A stretch of DNA of 64,000 bases from Clostridiales bacterium UBA4039 (GCA_002382805.1 DGAD01000003.1:17818-81817), one strand, 5' to 3'. Positions 1 through 9,539 are shown, counted from the first letter of the stretch. The notes: generated by a model not told the origin, from the letters alone. A program made the numbers and translations.

Positions 1-210
1 TTTGGGACAGTCTTTACCACTGGTGATGTGAAGCTTTACAATTATTTTATTCCAGTCATGGGCAATGTATTTGCGATCAAAGAACTATTGTTAAAAGAGC
101 TGTCTTATATGGAATTTGGAGTTACCGTAGGGGTGTCATTAGTATTGATTGGAATTTTATTAAAGCTAATAACCCTTGCTTTTAATCATGAAAAAATAAT
201 GTTCAACTGA
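1..210 (+). CDS. ABC-2 type transporter permease, C-terminal fragment
   Basis: The reading frame is open from base 1, so this is the 3' end of a gene that begins outside the window (69 residues visible). The sequence shows a hydrophobic segment around VGVSLVLIGILLKLIT followed by a short polar tail ending FNHEKIMFN. A final membrane helix preceded by a P-V-x-N-x-x-x-x-x-K-E-L-L stretch is typical of the C-terminus of NatB/ABC-2 permeases for Na+ or drug export, but only the tail is available. A TGA stop lies 22 bases before manA. The family call is inference from this short tail. Confidence 0.55.
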   Translation, partial: FGTVFTTGDVKLYNYFIPVMGNVFAIKELLLKELSYMEFGVTVGVSLVLIGILLKLITLAFNHEKIMFN

Positions 211-231
211 TTGACATAATGGAGGAATACT

Positions 232-1209
232 ATGGAACCTATTTTTTTTGATCCAGACTTTAAAGAACGTGTGTGGGGAGGAGAAAAACTTTCGACACAA
301 TTAAATAAAACCATTCCGTTTGCACATACAGGAGAGAGCTGGGAAGTGGCTTGCCATGATAATGGACAATCGAAGGTTCGCCTCGGACAATATGCAGGAA
401 TGACGTTGGAAGAACTTTTGATTCAAGAAGGCGAAGCTGTGATAGGAAAGCCCTTTTTGCCAGGTGATAAGTTCCCGCTCTTAATAAAGTTCATTGATGC
501 AAAAGAAAAGTTGTCGGTGCAGGTACATCCTGACGATGCATATGCAAACATACATGAAAATGGAGAGTATGGTAAAAGTGAGGCATGGTATGTTCTTCAG
601 GCAGATCCGGGTGCAACATTAATTGCAGGGTTAAAGCCCGGAACAACGCGAGAAGTATTTACGTCAAAATTAGAGGCCAATCAATTAGAAGATGTGCTTA
701 ACGAAGTTCAAGTTCAAGCAGGAGATGTTTTGGATATTCCGGCGGGCTTAATTCATGCGATTGGTAACGGGATTTTATTGGCAGAAGTTCAACAAAACTC
801 CGATACCACCTATCGTGTATATGATTGGAATAGAGTAGGGCTAGATGGACAACCAAGAGAACTTCATATTGAATCGTCCATTGCAGTGAGTGACTTTTCC
901 GGGAAGCATTCAACAGAGCTTGCCAAGCCTTCGGTCCAAACAATGGATACATATACCTTAAAAACGTTTGTACGCAATCCATACTTTGTACTAGAAGAGC
1001 TTCACGTTCATGATCGCTTTACATCCTCAGGCCGAGGTCAATATTTTGAGATATATATGTGTGTCGAAGGAACGATGGAACTAGACTACGAAGGTGGACA
1101 CATCAACGCTTTCAAAGGAGATGTGTTTATGATACCGGCAGCACTGCAAAAGTATGCATTGAAAGGACATGGGAAACTCGTAAGAACATATATAGAAAAG
1201 AAGGCTTAA
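232..1209 (+). CDS. manA: Mannose-6-phosphate isomerase, class I
   Basis: Interconverts mannose 6-phosphate and fructose 6-phosphate in the cytoplasm. The 325-residue length fits the short Firmicute form of type I enzymes. Visible metal and active-site signatures are Q97 and H99 in SVQVHPDDA, the segment IPAGLIHAIGNG (H175), and the following AEVQQNSDTTYRVYDWNR block. The ATG follows a GGAGG ribosome site. The gene is one base upstream of the cca start, so the two are probably cotranscribed. Very similar enzymes are used for mannose catabolism or for supplying mannose-6-P to polysaccharides; the phosphoglucomutase and Wzy-like gene downstream would suit the second role, but that is inference. 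Confidence 0.93.
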   Translation: MEPIFFDPDFKERVWGGEKLSTQLNKTIPFAHTGESWEVACHDNGQSKVRLGQYAGMTLEELLIQEGEAVIGKPFLPGDKFPLLIKFIDAKEKLSVQVHPDDAYANIHENGEYGKSEAWYVLQADPGATLIAGLKPGTTREVFTSKLEANQLEDVLNEVQVQAGDVLDIPAGLIHAIGNGILLAEVQQNSDTTYRVYDWNRVGLDGQPRELHIESSIAVSDFSGKHSTELAKPSVQTMDTYTLKTFVRNPYFVLEELHVHDRFTSSGRGQYFEIYMCVEGTMELDYEGGHINAFKGDVFMIPAALQKYALKGHGKLVRTYIEKKA

Positions 1210-1210
1210 A

Positions 1211-2446
1211 ATGATGCAGTTTAAAATACCAAAAAATGTTGAGTATATTTTAGAGCAAATCCATAAAAGTGGTGAAGAAGCATATATTGTCGGAGGCTGT
1301 GTACGTGATATTATAATGGACATGGAACCGGAGGACTATGATATTACCACTTCAGCCCAGCCAGAGCATATCAAACGTCTCTTTCGAAAAACGATTGATA
1401 CCGGCTTAGAACATGGGACGGTGACCGTCTTAATTGACGGTGTAGGCTATGAAGTGACAACGTACCGAATTGAAGGTAAGTATGAGGACTATCGCCGACC
1501 AACAGAAGTGGTGTTTACCCGCTCTCTAGATGAAGATTTGCTGCGTCGCGACTTTACCATTAACGCGATGGCTTATAATCCCATTGAAGGAATTATAGAT
1601 TTATACGGTGGTCAGGAAGATATTCAAAAGAAGGTGCTTCGATGTGTTGGACATCCAGAAGATAGGTTCAATGAAGATGCTCTAAGAATGCTTAGAGCCA
1701 TTCGGTTTAGTGCTAAATTAGACTTTGATATTGAGATGGCAACCTATGAAGCAATGAAAAAATATGCCTATCTCATTGAATATGTCAGTGCTGAAAGAAT
1801 ATATACAGAAATAACAAAGACGTTGCTATCAAAAGAACCGTGGCGCATTGAAGAACTTGCAAACTGTGGATTGATTCAACATATTTTGTCAGAGTATATT
1901 TTGCACCTTGAAGATCCAAGCATCTATGAAGCCTTGATGCGAGTGCCGCCAGCATTGCATTTACGTTGGGCGATATATTTGTCAGGAATCTTATCGGCAT
2001 ATCAGCATCATCCAAATCAATCTAAAATTATTGCAGAGATTTTAAAAGCATTAAGGTTTGACAATAAGACCAGTGAAAAGGTAAAAATGTTGATAACACA
2101 AGAAAAAATGACAATTTCTGTGGATAAGCTCAGCGTTCGTCGTCATGCAAGTTTATTGACTCCGCCCATGCTTTATGACTTGTTATGCTATAAAGAAGCA
2201 AAAGGGTTGATTTTACCGAAAGAACACGAGAGAATTCGAGAGCTTCTGGATACAATTGTTCAAGATCAGGATTGCTTATCTATTAAAGACCTTGATATTA
2301 GTGGCAAAGATCTCATAGGGATGGGAATTAATCAAGGGCAACGTATCGGTCAAGTATTAGAAGAACTATTGGAGTATGTGTTAACGTATCCCAAGAACAA
2401 TCAAAAAGATATACTTATAAAATATGTTCAAAAAATAATGAAGTAG
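1211..2446 (+). CDS. cca: CCA-adding tRNA nucleotidyltransferase
   Basis: Adds or repairs the 3'-terminal CCA of tRNA. It is a class II enzyme of 411 residues. The nucleotidyltransferase head shows YIVGGCVRD (G28-G29) and the metal-binding pair D42/D44 in EDYDITT, then the LLRRDFTINAMAYN motif and the EDALRMLRAIRF motif that follows in this family. The C-terminal half is helical and matches the RNA-binding neck/body/tail region. No HD phosphohydrolase domain is apparent. The start codon is one base after the manA stop, suggesting translational coupling. Confidence 0.93.
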   Translation: MMQFKIPKNVEYILEQIHKSGEEAYIVGGCVRDIIMDMEPEDYDITTSAQPEHIKRLFRKTIDTGLEHGTVTVLIDGVGYEVTTYRIEGKYEDYRRPTEVVFTRSLDEDLLRRDFTINAMAYNPIEGIIDLYGGQEDIQKKVLRCVGHPEDRFNEDALRMLRAIRFSAKLDFDIEMATYEAMKKYAYLIEYVSAERIYTEITKTLLSKEPWRIEELANCGLIQHILSEYILHLEDPSIYEALMRVPPALHLRWAIYLSGILSAYQHHPNQSKIIAEILKALRFDNKTSEKVKMLITQEKMTISVDKLSVRRHASLLTPPMLYDLLCYKEAKGLILPKEHERIRELLDTIVQDQDCLSIKDLDISGKDLIGMGINQGQRIGQVLEELLEYVLTYPKNNQKDILIKYVQKIMK

Positions 2447-2454
2447 GTATTACA

Positions 2455-4209
2455 ATGAATGCTGTCATGCGAATAAACTACAGAATTTGGCTATTAAGCC
2501 TTTTTATTCTTCCTTTTATTCAAGGAGGGTATTTTAACTACGCTGTTTTGGGTTTTGGAGTGATACACAGTATTGTGCTTGGGGTTGTGATTGTATCGGG
2601 AAAATTCACCTTTCGTATTGATGGTGTGCGCTTATTTGCAATTGGTCTTTTTATATTGAACTTACTGAACTTCGAATCGGCGATTGATATAGGGATGCAG
2701 CCTTTTGGTATATTGCGTAATCTAGTTCCTGTTATGGTGATATTATGTTACGATAGTTTTAAGGCGATAGACGAAAAACAAGTCAATCATCAGGTGGCAA
2801 ATACGTTTATTATTTCAGCAACGTTCATGGCGCTTATTGTTATAGGAAGTATTGTCGTGTTGCCAAACCCGCATGTAGTACGTAGCTTTTTTATTCAGGA
2901 GAGCCGACTAGGCGGTTTTTTTCAATATGCCAATACCTTTGGGATTTATATATTTGGAGCAATTGTCCTTGTCATCTATAAAAATCCACCAACACGTCTT
3001 CGCCGTAGTTTGCTTATGATATTCACGATGATGATTGCCCTAAGTCAAAGTCGTATGACCTTTGTTGTCTTATGTGTATATTCGCTTATTCTTTGCTTTT
3101 TTTTACCAAAGCATCGAAAAGACATTTTTTGGATGGGACTTGGATTTATATTGAGCCAAGGTATTCTATATTTTTTATTACCTGAATTCAACGTTTATCG
3201 TTCATATGACTTGGATATGAATGCAAGCGAATTTCAATCAAGATTACTCTATTATGAAGACGGAATAAGTATGATTCGTCAACGACTTCGTGGCTATGGC
3301 TACATGGGGTATTATTACACACAACGTTTTTTTCAAACAGGAGCAACCTATCATGTGCGTTACATTCATTCTTCTGTTTTACAGGCAAGTTTAGATTATG
3401 GAATTCTTGCAGGGGGACTTTTCATTGGACAGCTCGTATTCTTTCTGAATAAAATACTTCAAAGCATTCGACAAAAGAAAATAGAAAAAGCAATAGGGTT
3501 TATAGGAATTACAGGATTTTTCCTGCATTCTTTTGCAGATTTTGATGTTCAGTTTATCGCATATGTTATTCTTTTGCATATGTTGGTGCTCATCATTGAC
3601 GATAATATAGCAATCAAGAGTGTTAGACTGCAGACAGCGGCTATATACCTCATAGGAGCATGGGTTGCCATCTTTACAGTGGCGTATGCATATTTTTTAA
3701 TTCCTGCTATATATACATATCAAGGTGAGTATGAAAAAGCACTAGAAGCGTATCCGTATTATACGAAGGCGATGACAGGATGGATACATGAGGGATATAA
3801 TCAAGAAGAGGACTTTGATGCAAAGGTGCAGCGCTTTGTTGAGCAAAATGCCTATTATTATGAAGGATTTGCATTTTTGAGAGAATACTATTATAATAGT
3901 GGAGATTTAAAAAAGAGTTTGTTTTATTCATATCAATGCAAAAAATTAGCGCCGTTGTGGATAGAAAACTATGCCAGACACCTTGATATTTCCTATCTTA
4001 TATTACATGGACGTTATGAAGCCGGGACGCTATCAAAAGACGACAGTTTATTTTCAGAAATATTTAGACTAGAATATGAATTGGAGCAACTAGAAAAAGA
4101 ACGTGGCAATAGCTATAACATTAAGCATAAAGCTCAGTTTAGCCTAACACCGCAGATGACAAGAAGAATTAACATGACCCATCGTTTATATGATGCGGTT
4201 ATGGAATAA
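2455..4209 (+). CDS. O-antigen ligase/polymerase-like multi-spanning membrane protein
   Basis: A 584-residue protein with about ten to twelve hydrophobic helices in the first 420 residues and a soluble, tyrosine-rich helical tail (roughly 430-584) with TPR-like character (for example EYEKALEAYPYYTKAM and SGDLKKSLFYSYQCKKL). The central part, including SQSRMTFVVL and a long loop with RGYGYMGYYY before HVRYIHSSVLQASLDYG, resembles the Wzy_C/WaaL family that joins polysaccharide repeat units or attaches glycans at the membrane. It starts 8 bases after cca. A Gram-positive role in surface glycan or teichoic polymer assembly is inferred; the substrate cannot be read from sequence. Confidence 0.7.
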   Translation: MNAVMRINYRIWLLSLFILPFIQGGYFNYAVLGFGVIHSIVLGVVIVSGKFTFRIDGVRLFAIGLFILNLLNFESAIDIGMQPFGILRNLVPVMVILCYDSFKAIDEKQVNHQVANTFIISATFMALIVIGSIVVLPNPHVVRSFFIQESRLGGFFQYANTFGIYIFGAIVLVIYKNPPTRLRRSLLMIFTMMIALSQSRMTFVVLCVYSLILCFFLPKHRKDIFWMGLGFILSQGILYFLLPEFNVYRSYDLDMNASEFQSRLLYYEDGISMIRQRLRGYGYMGYYYTQRFFQTGATYHVRYIHSSVLQASLDYGILAGGLFIGQLVFFLNKILQSIRQKKIEKAIGFIGITGFFLHSFADFDVQFIAYVILLHMLVLIIDDNIAIKSVRLQTAAIYLIGAWVAIFTVAYAYFLIPAIYTYQGEYEKALEAYPYYTKAMTGWIHEGYNQEEDFDAKVQRFVEQNAYYYEGFAFLREYYYNSGDLKKSLFYSYQCKKLAPLWIENYARHLDISYLILHGRYEAGTLSKDDSLFSEIFRLEYELEQLEKERGNSYNIKHKAQFSLTPQMTRRINMTHRLYDAVME

Positions 4210-4222
4210 GTTTGGAGATGCT

Positions 4223-5632
4223 ATGAAACTAAAAGTAGAAAAGAATATATTGACAAAGATGATTATCGCTGGAATTGTAGGGCTAACCATTATTATTATT
4301 GGAGGCATTATCTTTGCCAGCTCTTTAAAAACAGAGGATAAGGGCAAAGTTACGAGTGCGCTTCCAAAACAAGAGAGTGATGAAGAACTAAGTCAAGACG
4401 CGGAAAAAGACAAAACATATACCCGTGGCTTAGGATTAGTGACAGAAGTTGATAAGTTAAATCAGAAGATGGTCATTGTGGATGTGGATACCAGTACCAG
4501 TCTAACCTTAAAAGTTACAGCAGCCACATCCATTGAAGATGAGTATGGAACACATATTGTGCTCGAAAAGATTATCCCTGGGTACTTGGTTAATGTCAAA
4601 TATGAAGTGGATGATTATGTAACAGAGTCAATTAAGATTGCGGCACAAGTGCAAACCATTCGTAACATTGATAACTTTGTTGCCAATGAAGAATTAAAGA
4701 CGATTCAAATTGGAAGTGATATTTATGAATATGACCATAATATTTTAGTGGAAAATAGCGAAGGACCAGTTGAGATTTCCAAGCTAAGTGTAGCAGATGA
4801 TATCGTCGTTCGTGCACATGAAGGTAAGATTTGGTCGATTCTAGTGGAAAACGGACATGGATTTTTGGTACTAAAAAATTATGAGTCTTATATTGATGGA
4901 CGCTTAGAAATAGGAAACCGTGAGTCTCATACCATCGTAAGGGATATGAAAGTGCCTATTAAAGCCGGCGTGCATCAAATTGTAGTTACAAATGAGCAGA
5001 TGACACCGTATTCGGCATCGGTCTTTATAGAAGAAAACGAAGAGTTCGTTGTGGACCTTGGCGAGTTGGCACCTAGAGTGGCAACCGTTCGACTAGAAAT
5101 TGTCCAACCCGATGCGACCGTCTATATTGATGATAAAAAAATTGACAACCCGACGCAGGAGCGCCAGCTGGACTATGGAGAGTATTCGGTTCGTGTTGAA
5201 AGTCCGGGATATGTGTCTTGGGAAGGGATACTGGTTGTGGACCAAGCCTATATTGCTCAGCGCATTGACATGGAAGTTGAACCGTTATATATTTATATTA
5301 GTGGACCTGCGGGAGCTAATTTTTATGTTGATAATGTGTTAAAAGGCACACTTGAAGCAAATAAACCCCTTGGAGTACCTATTACTCCAGGCGGACATAC
5401 GCTCCAATTACGTAAAACAGACTATAACACATGGGAACGTAATGTGTTCATAGAAGATACAGGTGAAGATTATTATTATACGGTTTCGTCGATGACGGAG
5501 ATTCCTACGGTTCCTGTTCCAACACCTGACCAAGGCAATGGACAGACACCGAATGATCCGACCCAACCTAATGCGAATCAAAATGATGGAACAGGGACAA
5601 CGAATCCTGTCCAAGATGTATATGGAAACTAA
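4223..5632 (+). CDS. Membrane-anchored PEGA-domain protein
   Basis: The preferred start is the ATG at 4223, preceded by GGAG five bases upstream; an in-frame ATG at 4190 overlaps the previous gene and has no ribosome site. The product is 469 residues. One membrane helix near residues 10-35 is followed by an extracellular region: a beta-rich stretch, then at least two PEGA-like repeats (around VYIDDKKIDN and FYVDNVLKGT, with the typical beta-hairpins ending near LQLRKTDYNTWERNV), and a low-complexity Pro/Asn/Gln/Thr tail. PEGA domains usually occur on surface proteins and may bind cell-wall or surface-layer components. The exact function is unknown. Confidence 0.75.
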   Translation: MKLKVEKNILTKMIIAGIVGLTIIIIGGIIFASSLKTEDKGKVTSALPKQESDEELSQDAEKDKTYTRGLGLVTEVDKLNQKMVIVDVDTSTSLTLKVTAATSIEDEYGTHIVLEKIIPGYLVNVKYEVDDYVTESIKIAAQVQTIRNIDNFVANEELKTIQIGSDIYEYDHNILVENSEGPVEISKLSVADDIVVRAHEGKIWSILVENGHGFLVLKNYESYIDGRLEIGNRESHTIVRDMKVPIKAGVHQIVVTNEQMTPYSASVFIEENEEFVVDLGELAPRVATVRLEIVQPDATVYIDDKKIDNPTQERQLDYGEYSVRVESPGYVSWEGILVVDQAYIAQRIDMEVEPLYIYISGPAGANFYVDNVLKGTLEANKPLGVPITPGGHTLQLRKTDYNTWERNVFIEDTGEDYYYTVSSMTEIPTVPVPTPDQGNGQTPNDPTQPNANQNDGTGTTNPVQDVYGN

Positions 5633-5665
5633 ATACCCCAGTAGATAAACAAAGGAGGAAAATGG

Positions 5666-7411
5666 ATGAGCTATATGGAAAAATATCAAGAGTGGTTAAC
5701 GAATCCAGCTATTGACGAGGAAACAAAACAAGAATTAAGAGCGATTCAAGACAATGCAAAAGAGATTGAAGATCGATTTTATAGGGAGTTAGAATTTGGT
5801 ACGGGTGGCTTACGTGGTGTTATTGGTGCCGGAACTAATAGAATTAATATTTATACCATTCGAAAAGCAACACAAGGTCTTTCAAACTATATCAAAAAAG
5901 AAGGCGAAGAAGCCATGAAACGTGGCGTTGTTATTGCTTATGATTCTCGACGTTTCTCACCGGAATTTGCGGATGAAGCGGCGCGCGTTCTTGCAGCCAA
6001 CAATATTACAGCTTATGTCTTTGAATCCTTAAGAGCAACACCGGTATTATCCTATGCAGTACGCCAACTCAATGCAATATCGGGTATTGTTATTACTGCA
6101 AGTCATAATCCTCCTGAATATAATGGGTATAAAGTGTATTGGGAAGATGGAGCACAAGTTACGTCGCCAAAAGATAAAGCGATTATTCATGAAGTCAATT
6201 CAATTACGGATTATGAAACGATTGCAACAATGAGTCGTGAAGAGGCTGAGAGTGCCGGACGCTATCATGTTATCGGTAAGGAAATTGATGATGCTTATAT
6301 CGAAGAACTAAAAAAATTAATTATTGACCCACAAGTCATAAAAAAAGAAGCAAAAGGCTTCAAAATTGTCTATACACCACTACATGGAACAGGGAACATC
6401 CCTGTGCGTCGAATCTTAGATGAAATCGGATTTGAACATGTGTATGTTGTTGCAGAGCAGGAATTGCCCGACAGCGAATTTTCTACAGTAAGCTACCCGA
6501 ATCCGGAAGATATTAAGGCCTTTGAATTGGCACTTAAGTTAGGAAAAGAAAAAGATGCAGATGTTATTATGGCAACAGACCCCGATGCAGACCGTTTGGG
6601 CGTCCTTGCGAAAGCTAAAGATGGCAGTTACGTTCCGCTTTCCGGTAATAATATAGGTATGTTACTTATGGAATATATTTTAAAACGCAAAAAAGAAAAA
6701 GGCATATTACCGGATAATGGAGCTGTTATTGGAACCATTGTATCGACAAATATGTCGCGTCCGATAGCAAAAGCATACGATGTAGAATTTATGGAAGTCC
6801 TTACCGGATTTAAATATATTGGTGAAAAAATCAAAGAGTTTAAAGAAACAGGGTCATACGAATATCTCTTTGGGTTTGAAGAAAGCTATGGCTGCCTAAT
6901 CGGTACACATGCAAGGGATAAAGATGCAGTTGTAGCCGTGATGGGTGTTGCGGAGCTAGCGGCATATTATAAATCACAGGGGCTAACATTATATGAAGCA
7001 TTGATTGAACTCTATGAAAAATACGGATATTATATGGAGTCCCTACAAAGTATCACACTTAAAGGTGTAGAAGGTGTGGCGACGATTCAATACATTCTTT
7101 CACAACTTCGTGAAAATGCTCCTAAAAGTTTTGGCGGAAAGCAAGTTCTTGCGGCGAGAGACTATGAAGAGGGTGTGATTAAGAACTTTGTGACAGGTGA
7201 AACCACTTCTACAGGGTTACCTTCATCGAATGTACTCTACTATGAACTTGAGGATGACCTTTGGTTTTGTGTAAGACCATCAGGAACAGAGCCTAAAGTT
7301 AAATTTTATTTTGGTGTTAAAGGCGAAAGTGAAAAAGCAGCATTAGCATTGCGTCAACAGCTAGAAGAAGAAGTAATGAAGTGCATAGATCAAATTATTC
7401 AATCCAAATAG
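5666..7411 (+). CDS. Phosphoglucomutase/phosphomannomutase (alpha-D-phosphohexomutase)
   Basis: Interconverts hexose 1- and 6-phosphates. The 581-residue length matches the PgcA-type Firmicute subgroup. All four family signatures are present: phosphoserine loop TASHNPPEYNGYK with S146, metal loop DPDADRLG (D305, D307, D309), sugar loop GFEESYGCLIG, and phosphate loop RPSGTEPKVKF near the C-terminus. The start follows a strong AAAGGAGG site; an out-of-frame ATG lies four bases earlier. It is the last gene of the run beginning with manA and is followed by a terminator at 7461. Together with ManA it would supply glucose-1-P or mannose-1-P for surface polymers. Confidence 0.93.
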   Translation: MSYMEKYQEWLTNPAIDEETKQELRAIQDNAKEIEDRFYRELEFGTGGLRGVIGAGTNRINIYTIRKATQGLSNYIKKEGEEAMKRGVVIAYDSRRFSPEFADEAARVLAANNITAYVFESLRATPVLSYAVRQLNAISGIVITASHNPPEYNGYKVYWEDGAQVTSPKDKAIIHEVNSITDYETIATMSREEAESAGRYHVIGKEIDDAYIEELKKLIIDPQVIKKEAKGFKIVYTPLHGTGNIPVRRILDEIGFEHVYVVAEQELPDSEFSTVSYPNPEDIKAFELALKLGKEKDADVIMATDPDADRLGVLAKAKDGSYVPLSGNNIGMLLMEYILKRKKEKGILPDNGAVIGTIVSTNMSRPIAKAYDVEFMEVLTGFKYIGEKIKEFKETGSYEYLFGFEESYGCLIGTHARDKDAVVAVMGVAELAAYYKSQGLTLYEALIELYEKYGYYMESLQSITLKGVEGVATIQYILSQLRENAPKSFGGKQVLAARDYEEGVIKNFVTGETTSTGLPSSNVLYYELEDDLWFCVRPSGTEPKVKFYFGVKGESEKAALALRQQLEEEVMKCIDQIIQSK

Positions 7412-7460
7412 TAGTTTTGACCTATTGGTAAAATAGAATAGAATTCATTAAAATTTTGAA

Positions 7461-7488
7461 ACCCCTATAAACTAGGGGTTTTTTCTTA
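7461..7488 (+). terminator. Rho-independent terminator after phosphoglucomutase
   Basis: A perfect 7-bp stem (ACCCCTA / TAGGGGT) with loop TAAAC is followed immediately by TTTTTTCTT. It separates the preceding metabolic cluster from the veg promoters. Confidence 0.9.
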
Positions 7489-7509
7489 AAAAAAACTTGC
7501 GAAAAAAGG

Positions 7510-7578
7510 TTGACATGTAAGAGCGAATTTGTTATCATAATCAGTTGAATTGACTATCTTCACGTATTGTGGTATAAT
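7510..7578 (+). promoter_or_regulatory. Tandem sigma-A promoters of veg
   Basis: Two near-consensus promoters are visible in series. The upstream one is TTGACA (7510-7515), a 17-base spacer and TATCAT (7533-7538). The downstream one is TTGACT (7550-7555), a 17-base spacer and TATAAT (7573-7578). The arrangement points to strong constitutive expression of the small gene that follows. Confidence 0.85.
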
Positions 7579-7625
7579 GTATACAATGCAGTCAAAACAT
7601 ATGTTTGCCAAAGGTGAGGTGTGAT

Positions 7626-7883
7626 ATGATAGGAAGAGATGATCTTTTTCAAGTCAAGCAGGAGATTAATAATTATGTGGGCAGTCGGGTAAAAATTCGC
7701 GCCAATAAGGGTAGAAAGAAAATTGTGGTTAAAGAAGGGATTATTGAAAATACATATCCAAGTATTTTTGTTGTAAAAGTCTATGATAGATTTCACCGTT
7801 CAGAAAGGGTAGTATCCTATAGCTATACAGATGTATTGACACATACAGTCGAATTATCCTTGTGCAAGGAGATCGTATCATAG
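7626..7883 (+). CDS. veg: Veg family protein
   Basis: An 85-residue protein of the Veg family, which in Bacillus influences biofilm matrix gene expression. The family core is plain: VGSRVKIRANKGRKKIVV, ENTYPSIFVVKV and the C-terminal RVVSYSYTDVLTHTVEL. The ATG at 7626 is chosen because AAGGTGAGGTG precedes it and the family begins here; an in-frame TTG at 7605 has no ribosome site. The gene stands alone between double promoters and a terminator, the same isolated and strongly driven setting seen for veg in other Firmicutes. It lies before ispE, another commonly conserved neighbour. Confidence 0.92.
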   Translation: MIGRDDLFQVKQEINNYVGSRVKIRANKGRKKIVVKEGIIENTYPSIFVVKVYDRFHRSERVVSYSYTDVLTHTVELSLCKEIVS

Positions 7884-7904
7884 AATAAATCTATAAGAAT
7901 TGTG

Positions 7905-7934
7905 AAAAAGCGCCAATAGGTCGCTTTTTTTATT
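7905..7934 (+). terminator. Rho-independent terminator after veg
   Basis: Stem AAAAAGCG / CGCTTTTT with a 9-base loop, continuing into a T-rich tract. Confidence 0.85.
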
Positions 7935-7961
7935 GCGTACTGATTCTTTTTTGTATATAAT
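7933..7961 (+). promoter_or_regulatory. Promoter of ispE-gntR-exonuclease operon
   Basis: TTGCGT (7933-7938), a 17-base spacer and TATAAT (7956-7961), about 30 bases before the ispE start. The -35 overlaps the end of the veg terminator. Confidence 0.65.
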
Positions 7962-7992
7962 ATGAAGTATACAAAGTACATTGGAGAAGAAA

Positions 7993-8868
7993 ATGCGAGA
8001 AATCAAATTGAAAGCAAGAGCAAAAATTAATATTTCCCTAGATGTTATCGGGCGCAGAGATAATGGATACCACGATGTTTTAATGATTATGCAAACCATT
8101 AATCTATATGATAAATTGCTTTTGCGAAAGCAAAAAGAAAATCAGATCACGATACATACGAATTTACCTTATTTACCTGTGGACGAGCGTAATTTGGTAT
8201 ATAAAATCATACAGTTTATGAAAGAAAAGTACGCCATTGAGGATGGTGTGTATGTGGATCTTTATAAGATGATTCCAGTAGCCGCTGGTATGGCGGGTGG
8301 AAGTTCAGATGCGGCACAAACAATTATCGGAATGAACAAGCTTTTTCAATTAAGATTATCACAAAGTGAAATGATGGATATCGGAGAACAGTTTGGAGCA
8401 GATATCCCATATTGCATTATGCAAGGAACCGTGTTGGCATCAGGATTAGGGGAACAACTGGAAGTACTTGATCCATTTCCAAAGGCATATGTACTTATTG
8501 GCAAGCCACGTTTTAGTGTATCGACACCAGCAGTATATCAACGCTATGATGATATACTGCCACAGGAACATCCAGATACGGATACACTTTTGGAAGGAAT
8601 CCAAGAGCAAAATATTCAAAAAATATGTGCTCATCTTGGCAATGTTCTTGAAAGTGTTACGATTGAGATGCATCCGGAGATTGCAAAGATTAAAGCGGAT
8701 ATGTTGATGCTAGGAGCCCAAGGATCACTTATGAGCGGAAGTGGACCGACAGTATATGGTCTGTTTACAGATAAAAAGAAAGCTGAACAGGCAAAAAAAA
8801 GATTACGTAAAGAACATAATTTACAGTTTGTCTATCTAACCACAATATATAATCGAAAGAGGGATTAG
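7993..8868 (+). CDS. ispE: 4-diphosphocytidyl-2-C-methyl-D-erythritol kinase
   Basis: Phosphorylates CDP-ME in the non-mevalonate isoprenoid pathway. This GHMP kinase is 291 residues long from the ATG at 7993, which has GGAG seven bases upstream; a TTG at 7981 in the same frame overlaps that ribosome site and is rejected. The N-terminal LKARAKINISLDVIGRR block, the ATP-binding PVAAGMAGGSSDAA loop and the C-terminal LMSGSGPTVYGLF motif are all intact. It is followed after two bases by a GntR regulator, an arrangement found in several clostridia. Confidence 0.95.
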   Translation: MREIKLKARAKINISLDVIGRRDNGYHDVLMIMQTINLYDKLLLRKQKENQITIHTNLPYLPVDERNLVYKIIQFMKEKYAIEDGVYVDLYKMIPVAAGMAGGSSDAAQTIIGMNKLFQLRLSQSEMMDIGEQFGADIPYCIMQGTVLASGLGEQLEVLDPFPKAYVLIGKPRFSVSTPAVYQRYDDILPQEHPDTDTLLEGIQEQNIQKICAHLGNVLESVTIEMHPEIAKIKADMLMLGAQGSLMSGSGPTVYGLFTDKKKAEQAKKRLRKEHNLQFVYLTTIYNRKRD

Positions 8869-8870
8869 TT

Positions 8871-9539
8871 ATGGAACAAAAATTAAAAGTAAATCTAAAC
8901 GAATACTTACCATTACGCGACATTGTTTTTAATACGCTTAGAGAAGCGATATTAAAGGGAGATTTTGCACCAGGCGAACGATTAATGGAAAAACAATTGG
9001 CAGAACGCATGGGCGTTAGTCGTACACCGATTCGTGAGGCTATCCGTAAACTTGAATTAGAAGGACTTGTTATTATGGTTCCGCGCAAGGGTGCAGAGGT
9101 TGCTAGTATTACCAACAAAGATATTATTGATGTACTAGAAGTACGAGCAACCTTGGAAGCTCTAGCGGTTAGATTGGCATGCAAAAAAATGTCAGATGAA
9201 GAGTTAAATGAACTTGTTGAGGTGAATGAAGAGTTTAGGATTGCTGCGGCAAAAAAAGATGTCGAGATGATTATCAACAAGGATGTTGAATTTCATGACA
9301 TTATTTTTCATTCATCAGACAATGAAAAATTAATTCAGATAATTAATAACTTGCGTGAACAGATTTATCGTTTTCGTGTTGAATATATCTATAAAATGGA
9401 AAATTATGATCAACTCGTCATAGAACATGATGAGATTGTCAATGCGATGAAGGAGCGAAGGGGCTTAGATGCATCTTCGATTGCGCTTCGCCATATTGAA
9501 AACCAAGAAAAAAGCGTTTTGGAGCTTTTTAATCTATAG
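8871..9539 (+). CDS. GntR-family (FadR/FCD subfamily) transcriptional regulator
   Basis: A 222-residue regulator. The N-terminal winged helix (about residues 14-78) contains MEKQLAERMGVSRTPIREAIRKLELEGLV, summarised here as the classic GntR recognition helix region with SRTPIREAIRKL. The remaining part is the all-helical FCD ligand-binding domain with likely metal ligands in EFHDIIFHSSDN and the final ALRHIENQEKSV helix. The gene begins two bases after ispE with GAGGGA as ribosome site. FCD regulators usually sense small organic acids; the effector and targets are not evident here. Confidence 0.88.
   Translation: MEQKLKVNLNEYLPLRDIVFNTLREAILKGDFAPGERLMEKQLAERMGVSRTPIREAIRKLELEGLVIMVPRKGAEVASITNKDIIDVLEVRATLEALAVRLACKKMSDEELNELVEVNEEFRIAAAKKDVEMIINKDVEFHDIIFHSSDNEKLIQIINNLREQIYRFRVEYIYKMENYDQLVIEHDEIVNAMKERRGLDASSIALRHIENQEKSVLELFNL

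Noticed and set aside
2455..4209. The multi-spanning protein as a sporulation or lipid flippase gene
   Set aside because: Helix layout and the large central loop before the last helices fit the Wzy/WaaL group better; no motif for other families was seen.
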